DNA from: Bifidobacterium scaligerum
Lineage (GTDB): Bacteria; Actinomycetota; Actinomycetes; Actinomycetales; Bifidobacteriaceae
Assembly (NCBI RefSeq): GCF_002802865.1
Contig: NZ_PGLQ01000002.1
Coordinates: 568,047-632,046 of the forward strand
Direction: 5' to 3'
DNA length: 64,000 nucleotides
Every line of letters starts with the position of its first letter. Position 1 is the first letter of the stretch. Positions 52,734 through 61,181 of this stretch are shown here, one piece after another. A program made the translations under genes and the position numbers. The notes under the pieces are model-generated. The model saw nothing but the letters and a program-made list of their open reading frames with translations, was not told the origin of the DNA and did no database searches.

Positions 52734-54344
52734 TCAGTACGCGCCACGATGGCTGAGTACTGCACCGACTGTGCGGAACAGCAGCACAACGTCTCCGGTG
52801 ATCGACCAGTTCTGCACATAAGCCACGTCCAATGCCTCGCTCTCCTCCTCGGACAAGTCGGAGCGTCCTGAAACCTGCCAGGGACCTGTAATGCCGGGCT
52901 TGGTGAGCATACGCGTGGCGTACAGCTTGTTATAACGCGCATATTCCTCGGGCAGCGGTGGACGCGGCCCCACTACGGACATGTCTCCCAGCCACACATT
53001 GAGGAACTGCGGCAATTCGTCGATGGAGAACCGGCGGATGAAATGACCGACCTTGGTAATGCGCGGATCATTCTTCATCTTGAAGATGAAACGATCGGTC
53101 TGACCGCTCTCCTCAGCCAGCTTGGCCTTGAGTTCGTCGGCGTTGACCACCATCGAACGGAACTTGTACATCTGGAACGGCTTGCCACGTAGGCCCAGAC
53201 GGGTCTGCTTGTAGAACACCGGGCCGCCGTCGGTCACCTTGATGGCGATGGCCACCGGAATCGTGACGATCAGAGAAACAAGAATGGCCAAGGACGAAAC
53301 CACAAGGTCAAACAAACGCTTGGCCAGGCGACGAGCCGGAGTGTATTGGGCCAGCCGCTGGGTCACGACCGTAACGCCCTGCAGATATCGAATCTGGAGC
53401 TCATGGTTCGTGGTGTCCGCAGCGGAAGTCACCGTGGCGATCTCCAGGCCCATCGATTCCATACGCACGGAGAAAATGTTGTAGTTGTCGGAATAACGGT
53501 GCAATTCGTCGGCAACCATTACGGTCTGGGCATTCATGTTCACGATGTTCTGCGTCAGATGATGATCGCTGTATTCCAATACCGGCAGATAGGAGCCCCA
53601 CTCCTTACGAATCGCACGCTGCAGGGCCTCAACGTCCTCCACCGATTCAATGGCATCAGTCACGGTATTCAGATGGATCGGACATACGGCCACCGGTCGA
53701 TAGCTGAGCTGCTGCCGGGGAGCCAGGAACTTAAGCGTGCGAATGATGCCTTCAGGCGATCCCACGATCACCGTGCCATACGCATATTCGCCTTTGCGAC
53801 GCCCCCTCGTGATCATCATGCGGGTGATCACACGCTCGATCATGGTCAGCAGCCATCCGGCAATCACCATCAGGCACAGCGAGGTGAGCGTCAGATCGAA
53901 GTTGAAGAAGTAGTTAAAGGCGCACTGCACCACCCAGCACACCACCATGCCTTTGACCAGCAGCACATTGATCTGATACCCATCGCCCATAATGTGACGG
54001 TGATATATGCCCACCGCCCGGAGCGAATACACCCAGATGAACGCGGTGATGATCAGATACACCGTGGTGTTGAGCGTGAAATCAAAGCGCGGAGTGTAAA
54101 ACGGCTGCGCCTCGTCACGGATGCCGAGCACTGCAGCACTGGCGATCATGAACATGGCTGCATCGCATAGCATCAGCGCCAGATTGATGAAGAATCGCCA
54201 ATACAGGACGTGAGAGATCTGCTCCTGAGGGATGTCACCGAGTTGGCCGCCGGACCGCGCGCCAGTGGTTTTGCTCCTCGAGCTAGATCGTTTGACGGAG
54301 GAGGCTTCGGTACCTCTCGCTGTTGACGACGTCTCTTCAGACAT
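52734..54344 (-). CDS. Undecaprenyl-phosphate sugar-phosphate transferase (priming EPS glycosyltransferase)
   Basis: 536 aa, polyisoprenyl-phosphate hexose-1-phosphate transferase. Four N-terminal membrane segments, a CoA-binding-like central domain (GTVIVGSPEGIIRTLKFLAP), another segment (LFDLVVSSLAILVSLIVTIPVAIAI), then the catalytic block GGPVFYKQTRLGLRGKPFQMYKFRSMVVNAD and the C-terminal RRFSIDELPQFLNVWLGDMSVVGPRPPLPEE, TKPGITGPWQVSGRSDL. It links the first sugar phosphate to the lipid carrier to start exopolysaccharide synthesis. AGGAAGAG precedes the ATG. It heads the EPS gene group, as cpsD/rfbP do in bifidobacteria. Confidence 0.93.
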   Translation of the reverse strand: MSEETSSTARGTEASSVKRSSSRSKTTGARSGGQLGDIPQEQISHVLYWRFFINLALMLCDAAMFMIASAAVLGIRDEAQPFYTPRFDFTLNTTVYLIITAFIWVYSLRAVGIYHRHIMGDGYQINVLLVKGMVVCWVVQCAFNYFFNFDLTLTSLCLMVIAGWLLTMIERVITRMMITRGRRKGEYAYGTVIVGSPEGIIRTLKFLAPRQQLSYRPVAVCPIHLNTVTDAIESVEDVEALQRAIRKEWGSYLPVLEYSDHHLTQNIVNMNAQTVMVADELHRYSDNYNIFSVRMESMGLEIATVTSAADTTNHELQIRYLQGVTVVTQRLAQYTPARRLAKRLFDLVVSSLAILVSLIVTIPVAIAIKVTDGGPVFYKQTRLGLRGKPFQMYKFRSMVVNADELKAKLAEESGQTDRFIFKMKNDPRITKVGHFIRRFSIDELPQFLNVWLGDMSVVGPRPPLPEEYARYNKLYATRMLTKPGITGPWQVSGRSDLSEEESEALDVAYVQNWSITGDVVLLFRTVGAVLSHRGAY

Positions 54345-54665
54345 CTGCTCTTCCTTTTTTACTGCTCTCTCAACTGCTTTGCATGTAGCCGTTCGCCTTG
54401 CGAATCCCGATGAACATCATATACGTCGATACTCGGTACCGCCACAGCCCAAGTAACCAAACCTCGGTATCCGACAGCACGATAAGCATCGTGACGCTCC
54501 ACGAAACCACTGGGAGGACAACACTCCTCAGCATCCTACAAGCTGCCCCCCGACGTTTTTCCATTCGCACGATGCGGACGTGCACGCCTCGCTGGTGGCA
54601 TTAAACGCATGGCAACCCGGCGACGATGGCATGCTCGTGGGCACCCCTGGGCGTAGGGTATTGGC
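54345..54665. other. Divergent intergenic region, EPS locus / MFS exporter
   Basis: 321 bp between oppositely directed genes; it must carry both promoters. No clear -35/-10 pair, operator or RNA element was recognised. A 71-codon leftward open frame (54370-54585) is present but unsupported. Confidence 0.5.
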
Positions 54666-56234
54666 GTGAATTTTCAGGAATTGCGGCGGGACTTACCCCG
54701 AGAAGAAGCATATGTTGATGGCAAGCTGACCCATGCAGCGTTCATCTCAATCGCGATTCTCACGTTCATTACCTTCGTCGGCAACTTCACGCAACTGCAG
54801 CTGAGTTCCGCACTGCCCATCATCGTCGCCGAATTCGGCATATCCGTGACTACAGGCCAGTGGCTCACCTCTATCTTCCAGCTGGTTATGGGCGTAATGG
54901 TGCCACTGACCGCGTTCCTGACACGACGATTCTCCACTCGCGAAATCGTGATCTGCTCGATGGCCGTCTTCACGGCAGGCTCTGTTCTGGCATGGTTGGG
55001 GCCGAATTTCGTATGGGTGCTGGCCGGCCGCGTGCTGGAAGCGGCAGGTACCGGCGTGATGTGGCCGGTGCTGCAGATCACTGTATTCTCCATCTATCCG
55101 TTGGCGCGACGTGGCTTCGCCATGGGCACCGTAGGCATGGCGATGAGCGTGGCACCGGCGATCGGACCCACGCTGGGAGGTTGGCAAACCGACGCGAACG
55201 GGTGGCGCTCGATTTTCCTGACCATGACCGTAATAGGCGTGATCTCGCTGTTGGCCGCCGTGTTCAGGCTGCACAACTTCGGCTCGCATGATGCCACCGC
55301 ACGTGCCGACTTCTTCTCGGTGGCGCTGTCGGTCATCGGCTTCGGCGGACTGATGTTCGGATTCACCAATTCGGAAGGCTACGGATTCGTCGCTGCGGTG
55401 ACATGGGTTCCTATGGTTGTCGGACTGATGGGCATCGTGTGGTTCGTGGTGCGTAACGTGCGTCGTGGCAGGACTTACCGCGCTGCGAAGGCAGCGCAGA
55501 CAGACTCTTCCGGCACACTTCCCCAGCCGCCGCTGCTGGACTTGGCCGTGCTGAAGAACCGCTCGTTCACGATTGGCACCATCACCGCATCGCTGGCGTT
55601 CTTCGCCTTCAGCTCGATTCTGGTGATCATGCCGCTCTACATTCAGACCGACCGAGGCTACACGGCCACGATGAGCGGATTGATCATGCTGCCTGGCGCG
55701 ATCGGACAATGCGTGTCGCAGTTCTTCGGCGGACGTGCGATGGATCGGTTCGGCGCGCGTCCTGTTGCCTTGTTCGGTTCAATCGTGCTCACCATAGGCA
55801 CGCTGGGTATGTCGTTGGTGGCCATGAATACGTGGATCTGGTGGGTGTCGATCTGCCAGTTCGTGCGACAGATCGGTATGGGATTCCTGTTGATGCCCAT
55901 CACCACATGGTCGCTGAATTGTCTTGACGGTCCGGACGAAGTGTCGGCAGGCTCGTCGGTGACGAATACGGCACGTCAGATCGCCGGTGCCGTAGGCGCA
56001 CCGGTGCTGGTGATTCTGATGGAGACGTTCGCCATGTGGAATCGACAAAGCGGTACCTCGTCGGTCGCAGCCTCGATTTTCGGCATCCAGTGGGCATTGC
56101 GTGTCTCCGCACTGTTGTGTTTCGCGATGGTGCTGATGGTGGCGTTCGGCGTTCGTGGAGATGGTGCCGGACGAGCTCGCGACGCTGTCTCCCTGACCGC
56201 ACTGCGCCGTCGATTGCATACCGCCCGCCGATAA
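54666..56234 (+). CDS. MFS drug/metabolite exporter, DHA2 (14-TM) family
   Basis: 522 aa with about 14 membrane segments. ALPIIVAEFGISVTTGQWLTSIFQLVMGVMVPLTAFLTRRFSTRE is the DHA2 first half with motif A; VLAGRVLEAAGTGVMWPVLQI and GTVGMAMSVAPAIGPTLGGW contain motifs B/C of drug:H+ antiporters. The GTG start has AGGG 7 nt upstream. Substrate unknown. Divergent from the EPS locus; not obviously part of it. Confidence 0.88.
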   Translation: MNFQELRRDLPREEAYVDGKLTHAAFISIAILTFITFVGNFTQLQLSSALPIIVAEFGISVTTGQWLTSIFQLVMGVMVPLTAFLTRRFSTREIVICSMAVFTAGSVLAWLGPNFVWVLAGRVLEAAGTGVMWPVLQITVFSIYPLARRGFAMGTVGMAMSVAPAIGPTLGGWQTDANGWRSIFLTMTVIGVISLLAAVFRLHNFGSHDATARADFFSVALSVIGFGGLMFGFTNSEGYGFVAAVTWVPMVVGLMGIVWFVVRNVRRGRTYRAAKAAQTDSSGTLPQPPLLDLAVLKNRSFTIGTITASLAFFAFSSILVIMPLYIQTDRGYTATMSGLIMLPGAIGQCVSQFFGGRAMDRFGARPVALFGSIVLTIGTLGMSLVAMNTWIWWVSICQFVRQIGMGFLLMPITTWSLNCLDGPDEVSAGSSVTNTARQIAGAVGAPVLVILMETFAMWNRQSGTSSVAASIFGIQWALRVSALLCFAMVLMVAFGVRGDGAGRARDAVSLTALRRRLHTARR

Positions 56235-56369
56235 TTACTTGACGAACGCTCAGCAGACGTTTGCCAAAGCGCGATGTACCGCACATTCTTCTGCCCATCA
56301 GCCAACCAACCGTGTACAGTGACGTGTAGTCATAGCAAGAAGAGCAGCAGCGCAGAAAGGAGCGAGATC

Positions 56370-57239
56370 ATGACCAACGGCCATATCAATCCCGCCAACG
56401 TACCGGACATCGCCTTGAAGGACGGTCATTCCATTCCACAGATCGGCTTGGGCGTGCTGCGCATCGACGACGAAGGCGTGAGCCCCGTCGTCGAATCCGC
56501 TCTGGAGGCCGGCTACCGTCATATCGATGGCGCAGCAGGCTACAACAACGAAGCCGGCGTCGGACGCGCTCTTGCCGCAACCGGCTACAACAAAGGCGCA
56601 CAACGTGAAACCTTGTGGGTCACCACCAAATTGCGCGACTCCCAGCAAGGGTACGATTCCGCGCTACGCGCCTTCGAGGACTCCCTGTCCAAGCTTCAGC
56701 TCGACTATGTGGACATGTACATGATTCACTGGCCCACCCCGTTCGATTGGCGCAGCACCGACACATGGAAGGCGTTCGTCAAGCTGCGCGACGAACGCTT
56801 CGCCCGTACGCTTGGCGTGTGCAACTTCATGCCCTCCGATCTTCAGCGTCTGTACGAGGAGACCGGCTCGTGGCCGGCCGTCAACCAGATCGAGCTGCAT
56901 CCCACTTGGCAGCAGCGCGAAGTGGTGGCGTTCTGCAAAGAGCATGGCATTGCAGTGGAAGCGTATTCGCCGATGGCACGCGGTGCCGACCTCAACGCCG
57001 GCAATGGCACGATCGAACGCATTGCCGCTGCGCATGGCGTCAGTCCTGCACAGGTAATTCTGCGTTGGCATGTCGAAAACGGTACGATTATCATTCCCAA
57101 GTCCGTCCACGCCGAACGCCAGCGGGAGAATCTGGATCTGTTCGGTTTCGCACTGACGGCCGACGAGCATCAGGCCATCGACGCCCTTGACGGTCCCACC
57201 CGTGCAGGCCATGATCCGGCTACCTTCACATACGCCTGA
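56370..57239 (+). CDS. Aldo/keto reductase (2,5-diketo-D-gluconate reductase-like)
   Basis: 289 aa NADPH-dependent oxidoreductase. The catalytic tetrad is intact: Asp53 and Tyr58 in YRHIDGAAGYNNEAGVG, Lys87 in WVTTKLRDS and His120 in DMYMIHWP. NADPH site VIIIPKS-type segment (TIIIPKSVHAERQRENLDLF) near the C-terminus. AAAGGAG lies 7 nt before the ATG; an open frame of 32 codons upstream is not coding. Substrate not assignable. Confidence 0.93.
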   Translation: MTNGHINPANVPDIALKDGHSIPQIGLGVLRIDDEGVSPVVESALEAGYRHIDGAAGYNNEAGVGRALAATGYNKGAQRETLWVTTKLRDSQQGYDSALRAFEDSLSKLQLDYVDMYMIHWPTPFDWRSTDTWKAFVKLRDERFARTLGVCNFMPSDLQRLYEETGSWPAVNQIELHPTWQQREVVAFCKEHGIAVEAYSPMARGADLNAGNGTIERIAAAHGVSPAQVILRWHVENGTIIIPKSVHAERQRENLDLFGFALTADEHQAIDALDGPTRAGHDPATFTYA

Positions 57240-57283
57240 TCGCGTCGCTTTCGTTTTCGCGATCCATTCACCCACCCTGATCG

Positions 57284-58033
57284 ATGACTCGACGCAGATC
57301 TTCCGTTCACTTTCGCAGCCGGCGTTTCAACGCGTCCGGTCCGCTTGAACGCATACTGATTCTCGCCGTTCTAGCATTGGCCATAGGCGTGACCATCGGC
57401 CTTTTGCTGCCTGAGGTCAGTTCCGATACCGCTCGTGCGGTCGGCCGATACACCGCCACCGGGTCCGCGGCAGACACACTCGCCGCCCTTACCGTCGACG
57501 ACAATCAAAACTCGGCGGGCTATGATCGCAATGCGTTCGGTTTCCGTGAAACCGATACGGACGGCAATGGATGCGACGTGCGAGAAGACGTGCTTGCCCG
57601 CGACTTGACCGACATCACCTATAAAACCAGCGGCAGCTGTGTGGTGCAGTCGGGGACTCTCGCTGATCCATACACCGGCAAAACCATCAATTTCACGCGA
57701 GGACGTACTACGTCCTCCGCAGTGCAGATCGATCATGTCGTGGCATTGGAAAATGCATGGCAGTCCGGTGCACGCGACTGGGACAGCGCTCGGCGTCGCG
57801 AATTCGGTAACGACCCATACAACCTGCTGGCTGTTGATGGTCCCGCCAATCAGGATAAAGGGTCCGCCTCAGCCGCCTACTGGCTGCCCACCAACAGTGG
57901 ATACCGGTGCGCGTACGTGGCACGGCAAATTGGCGTCAAGGATAAGTATGGCTTATCAGTCACCTCCGCCGAAAAGGATGCGATGCTCGCCGTCCTGCAT
58001 TCCTGCCCGGGACAGGCCGTACCGGAAGACTGA
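57284..58033 (+). CDS. Membrane-anchored/secreted HNH-type nuclease (DUF1524-like)
   Basis: 249 aa. Basic N-terminus and one hydrophobic segment (ILILAVLALAIGVTIGLLLPE) point to export. The rest is the DUF1524/GmrSD-C type HNH domain: DGNGCDVREDVLARDLTDITYK, SAVQIDHVVALENAWQSGA with the catalytic Asp-His, and FGNDPYNLLAVDGPANQDKGS with the Asn. Such secreted nucleases are common in actinobacteria and may degrade extracellular DNA. No partner GmrSD ATPase domain is present. No clear ribosome-binding site before the ATG; it starts 44 bp after the aldo/keto reductase gene. Confidence 0.85.
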   Translation: MTRRRSSVHFRSRRFNASGPLERILILAVLALAIGVTIGLLLPEVSSDTARAVGRYTATGSAADTLAALTVDDNQNSAGYDRNAFGFRETDTDGNGCDVREDVLARDLTDITYKTSGSCVVQSGTLADPYTGKTINFTRGRTTSSAVQIDHVVALENAWQSGARDWDSARRREFGNDPYNLLAVDGPANQDKGSASAAYWLPTNSGYRCAYVARQIGVKDKYGLSVTSAEKDAMLAVLHSCPGQAVPED

Positions 58034-58202
58034 GGGAAACGGTTAACGCACGCAGCCAATGCAGCCGGTACAGGTGAAGAACAGGTAGCACGATTCAGAC
58101 GGGAAACATCGATCCGATATCAGCGAATACCCCGGTAGCAAAAGTAACAATCGAACGCTATACCTTATCTCTGGAACAAGGTGAAGGTAGAAACGCAAGA
58201 TC

Positions 58203-59726
58203 ATGAGCGCGAACAGCAACGACACGAATCAAGAAACACGCAACAATCAAGATCACACATCAGCCAATCAGACATTTGCCGGTAGCCCGACCATAGCCAA
58301 TGGCAATCGTCACGGTCGCGGCTACGGGCGAATGCACACCATAGACAAGCGCCGAACCATTCATCCCGAGGCCACACGGCTGGGGCTCGATCACCCGGAT
58401 ATCAATCTGCTGGACGCCGAAGCAGTGGCACAACGGGATCGCGGCGAAGCCGAAATCGACAAGGAGCGGCGTGCAGCCTCCGTCAACGCTGCCGGCTCCA
58501 AGAAAACCGCCCAACATGGGCATGCGCTGGCCGGTATCCTCGGACCGGCATTCGTAGCTGCCGTAGCCTATGTGGATCCCGGCAATGTGGCCGCCAATAT
58601 CACCTCTGGCGCACGGTACGGGTACCTTCTGGTGTGGGTACTGGTACTCGCCAATGCGATGAGCGTGCTTATCCAGTACCAGTCCGCAAAGCTGGGCATC
58701 GTGACCGGCAAATCCCTGCCCCAATTGTTGGGCGAGCGTATGGGGGACGCCGGTCGATTCATGTTCTTCGCCCAAGCTGAGGTCATCGCCATTGCCACCG
58801 ATCTCGCCGAGCTGATCGGCGGTGCCATCGCATTGAATTTGCTCTTCGGCCTGCCGTTGTTCATCGGCGGCTGCATTATCGGCGCGGTTTCCACCGTATT
58901 GTTGCTGTTCGAAGGCGGCAAAACGCACCGCATGTTCGAGAAAATCGTTATCGCGCTGCTGCTGGTGATTACTTTCGGTTTTATCGCGGGACTGTTCATC
59001 GCTCCGCCGAACCCATCCGATGTGGCAGGCGGCCTTATTCCACGCTTCACCACCACGGACTCGGTGCTGATGGCATCCTCGATGCTAGGTGCCACGGTGA
59101 TGCCCCATGCCATCTACTTGCATTCCACGCTGGTCAACGATCATTACGCCGGCGGCCAGGCAAAGCCTACGATCAAGCGACTGCTGGACGGCTCCAAAAT
59201 AGATGTGGTGTGGGCATTGCTGCTGGCCGGTACGGTGAACCTGAGCCTACTGATTTTGGCCGCCAACTCGCTGTACGGCATGAACGGCACTGACTCCATC
59301 GAGGGCGCGCAACACGCGATCGTTTCGGTGCTTGGGCCGGTAATCGGCACGATTTTCTCCATCGGCCTGCTGGCCTCCTCCCTGAGCTCGACTTCAGTGG
59401 GAACATATGCCGGCTCCGAGATCATGCACGGTCTGCTGCGCATCAAGGCACCAATGTGGGCTTGCCGCGTGGTCACACTGGTACCTGGACTGATCGTGTT
59501 GTGGTTTGCACCGAATCCTACAGAGGCCTTGGTTATTGGTCAGGTAATTCTTTCAGTGGGTATTCCATTCGCCATCATTCCGCTAATGCGGTATACGCAC
59601 AGTAAGGAACTCATGGGTCAGTGGGTGGATGGCCCGGTCAAGCATGTGTTGTTCATCGCAGTGGCTGTGCTGATCATTGCCCTGAACGTGCTGCTCATCG
59701 TGCTCACATTTCTGGGCAAGGCGTAA
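58203..59726 (+). CDS. mntH: Nramp-family divalent metal (Mn2+/Fe2+) transporter
   Basis: 507 aa with 11 predicted membrane segments. The metal-site motifs are intact: AYVDPGNVAANI in helix 1 (DPGN) and ATVMPHAIYLHS in helix 6 (MPH). It imports Mn2+ or Fe2+ by proton symport. Oddity: a hydrophilic N-terminal extension of about 105 residues, with no membrane character, precedes helix 1, longer than in most MntH. The ATG at 58203 lacks a strong ribosome-binding site, so a start further in is possible. Confidence 0.92.
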   Translation: MSANSNDTNQETRNNQDHTSANQTFAGSPTIANGNRHGRGYGRMHTIDKRRTIHPEATRLGLDHPDINLLDAEAVAQRDRGEAEIDKERRAASVNAAGSKKTAQHGHALAGILGPAFVAAVAYVDPGNVAANITSGARYGYLLVWVLVLANAMSVLIQYQSAKLGIVTGKSLPQLLGERMGDAGRFMFFAQAEVIAIATDLAELIGGAIALNLLFGLPLFIGGCIIGAVSTVLLLFEGGKTHRMFEKIVIALLLVITFGFIAGLFIAPPNPSDVAGGLIPRFTTTDSVLMASSMLGATVMPHAIYLHSTLVNDHYAGGQAKPTIKRLLDGSKIDVVWALLLAGTVNLSLLILAANSLYGMNGTDSIEGAQHAIVSVLGPVIGTIFSIGLLASSLSSTSVGTYAGSEIMHGLLRIKAPMWACRVVTLVPGLIVLWFAPNPTEALVIGQVILSVGIPFAIIPLMRYTHSKELMGQWVDGPVKHVLFIAVAVLIIALNVLLIVLTFLGKA

Positions 59727-59841
59727 AGATCAGTGTGCGTTGCCGCTGAAACGTAAGCGGCGTCGCGTATGCGCCAACGCGTTGTATGTATTGCTGCGCA
59801 CCTTATGCACCTTATGCAGCACATGAGTCTTTGCCGGATGC

Positions 59842-60897
59842 TCAACGAGTTGTGGCGCGCGCGATCACTTGGGATGTGGTGGTCAACAGCTCCGGCGCGG
59901 TGATGCTTCCCCGGATACGTCCCAAAATACGCCCGACCGCAGTCGGAGCGGTCCAATCCAAACGGGAATCCATAGTAGTGAGCGGAATCTGAAGATACGG
60001 AGCCTCTTCATTGTTGTCGAATCCGATAACCTGCACCTGATCAGGCACCACATAGCCCGATGTACGCAGAGCGGTAAGCGCGCCGATGGCCAACTGGTCG
60101 TTCAACGCCACCGCACCATCGAACGGCACTCCCGAATCGATAAGCTGCTGGGTCACACGAGCGCCCGCACCGATTGTCCAATCCTGATCGGTGGATCCGA
60201 TCAACCGGGGGTCAATCGCAAGCCCGCGACGATGCGTTTCCTCGATCACGCCCCGCAAGCGCAATTGGGCATTGCCCTCCACCGCCGCAAGCAACGCGGA
60301 TTCGTCATAGGCGTTGCGGGCACCTACTACAGCAAGACGTGAAGAACCATGATCGTAGAGATATCCGGCTGCGCTCGCCGCAGCGGATACATCGTCGGGA
60401 GTCACATGGTCTGCAATGCCCCACGTGGTACGGGCCCCGACCACAACCAATGGAAAATCAACGTTTAGGTCTTCGGGCGTGATGTCCTCGATCTCGCTCA
60501 TCGATAGGATCATGCCGTCAGACACAGTGGAGTTGAATGTCTTCAATACGTCGCGAGCGCCTTTGGCGGATCCTTCCGCATAGGTGGTGACGTATACGGA
60601 ATAATCCTGTTGACGGGCGGCATCGATAATGCGATTCGCCAGTTCAGCCAGATATGGCGGCGTAAGAGAAGGCACGGCAAGAGTGATGAATCCGGTATGG
60701 TTGCGGTTCAGATTGCGCGCAGCCACATTGACCTGATAGCCGAGATCCTTGATGACTTGCTCGACCTTGGCACGAGTCTCATCGGTCATTCGGCCGGATC
60801 CGTTGATCACATTCGAAGCGGTTTTGAGTGAAACTCCGGCGGCCTGAGCCACATCACGTAACGTGACACGTCTCTTGATGGTATTCGCGCCGCTCAT
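59842..60897 (-). CDS. LacI-family transcriptional regulator
   Basis: 351 aa. N-terminal helix-turn-helix TLRDVAQAAGVSLKTASNVINGSGRMTDETRAKVEQVIKDLGYQVN, hinge NLNRNHTGFI, then the periplasmic-binding-like sugar domain (SDGMILSMSEI, DGAVALNDQLAIGALTALRTSGYVVPDQVQVIGFDNNEEA). Adjacent to the GH42 gene in the same direction, so it probably controls galactoside use (inference). The ATG at 60897 has GGAG 5 nt upstream; a GTG two codons earlier with GGAGG is equally possible. Confidence 0.9.
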   Translation of the reverse strand: MSGANTIKRRVTLRDVAQAAGVSLKTASNVINGSGRMTDETRAKVEQVIKDLGYQVNVAARNLNRNHTGFITLAVPSLTPPYLAELANRIIDAARQQDYSVYVTTYAEGSAKGARDVLKTFNSTVSDGMILSMSEIEDITPEDLNVDFPLVVVGARTTWGIADHVTPDDVSAAASAAGYLYDHGSSRLAVVGARNAYDESALLAAVEGNAQLRLRGVIEETHRRGLAIDPRLIGSTDQDWTIGAGARVTQQLIDSGVPFDGAVALNDQLAIGALTALRTSGYVVPDQVQVIGFDNNEEAPYLQIPLTTMDSRLDWTAPTAVGRILGRIRGSITAPELLTTTSQVIARATTR

Positions 60898-60931
60898 TTC
60901 CACTCCGTTCCTCCGACTGCGTTCGGTATCT

Positions 60932-61116
60932 CCCTTATAAGGGGCACTTCGGCACCTTCGGGGAGATCTATCTGCGTTACAAGGGGCTCATCAGTGACAT
61001 TCCGCCAAGTATCAGCGTTGCAATTGTACGGCTGATACTTGTCACATTCCCGCTAAAGTGCCCCTTGTAACGCAGATAGATGTTTCCCGAAGTGGAAATC
61101 GACCCCTTGTAACGCA
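60932..61116. repeat. Nested inverted-repeat element between beta-galactosidase and lacI genes
   Basis: Outer arms start CACTTCGG (60945) and end CCGAAGTG (61094) and continue as ATCTATCTGCGTTACAAGGGG (60966-60986, given here as position) against CCCCTTGTAACGCAGATAGAT (61061-61081). Inner arms AAGTATCAG and CTGATACTT lie near 61008-61040. CCCCTTGTAACGCA occurs three times in all (complement at 60973-60986; 61061-61074; 61103-61116). CCCTTATAAGGG is a perfect palindrome at 60932-60943. It could be a MITE-like element or multi-site operator. Confidence 0.8.
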
Positions 61117-61181
61117 AGTACCCTGCATCCGCATACAACTCCCCGCGGAATACAGCTGAACGGCGGCCGGCACCTCCTTAC

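Noticed and set aside
54370..54585. 71-codon leftward open frame before the priming transferase gene
   Set aside because: It has one hydrophobic stretch but no ribosome-binding site and no recognised family. It lies where promoters for both flanking genes must be; it could be a remnant but is unsupported.
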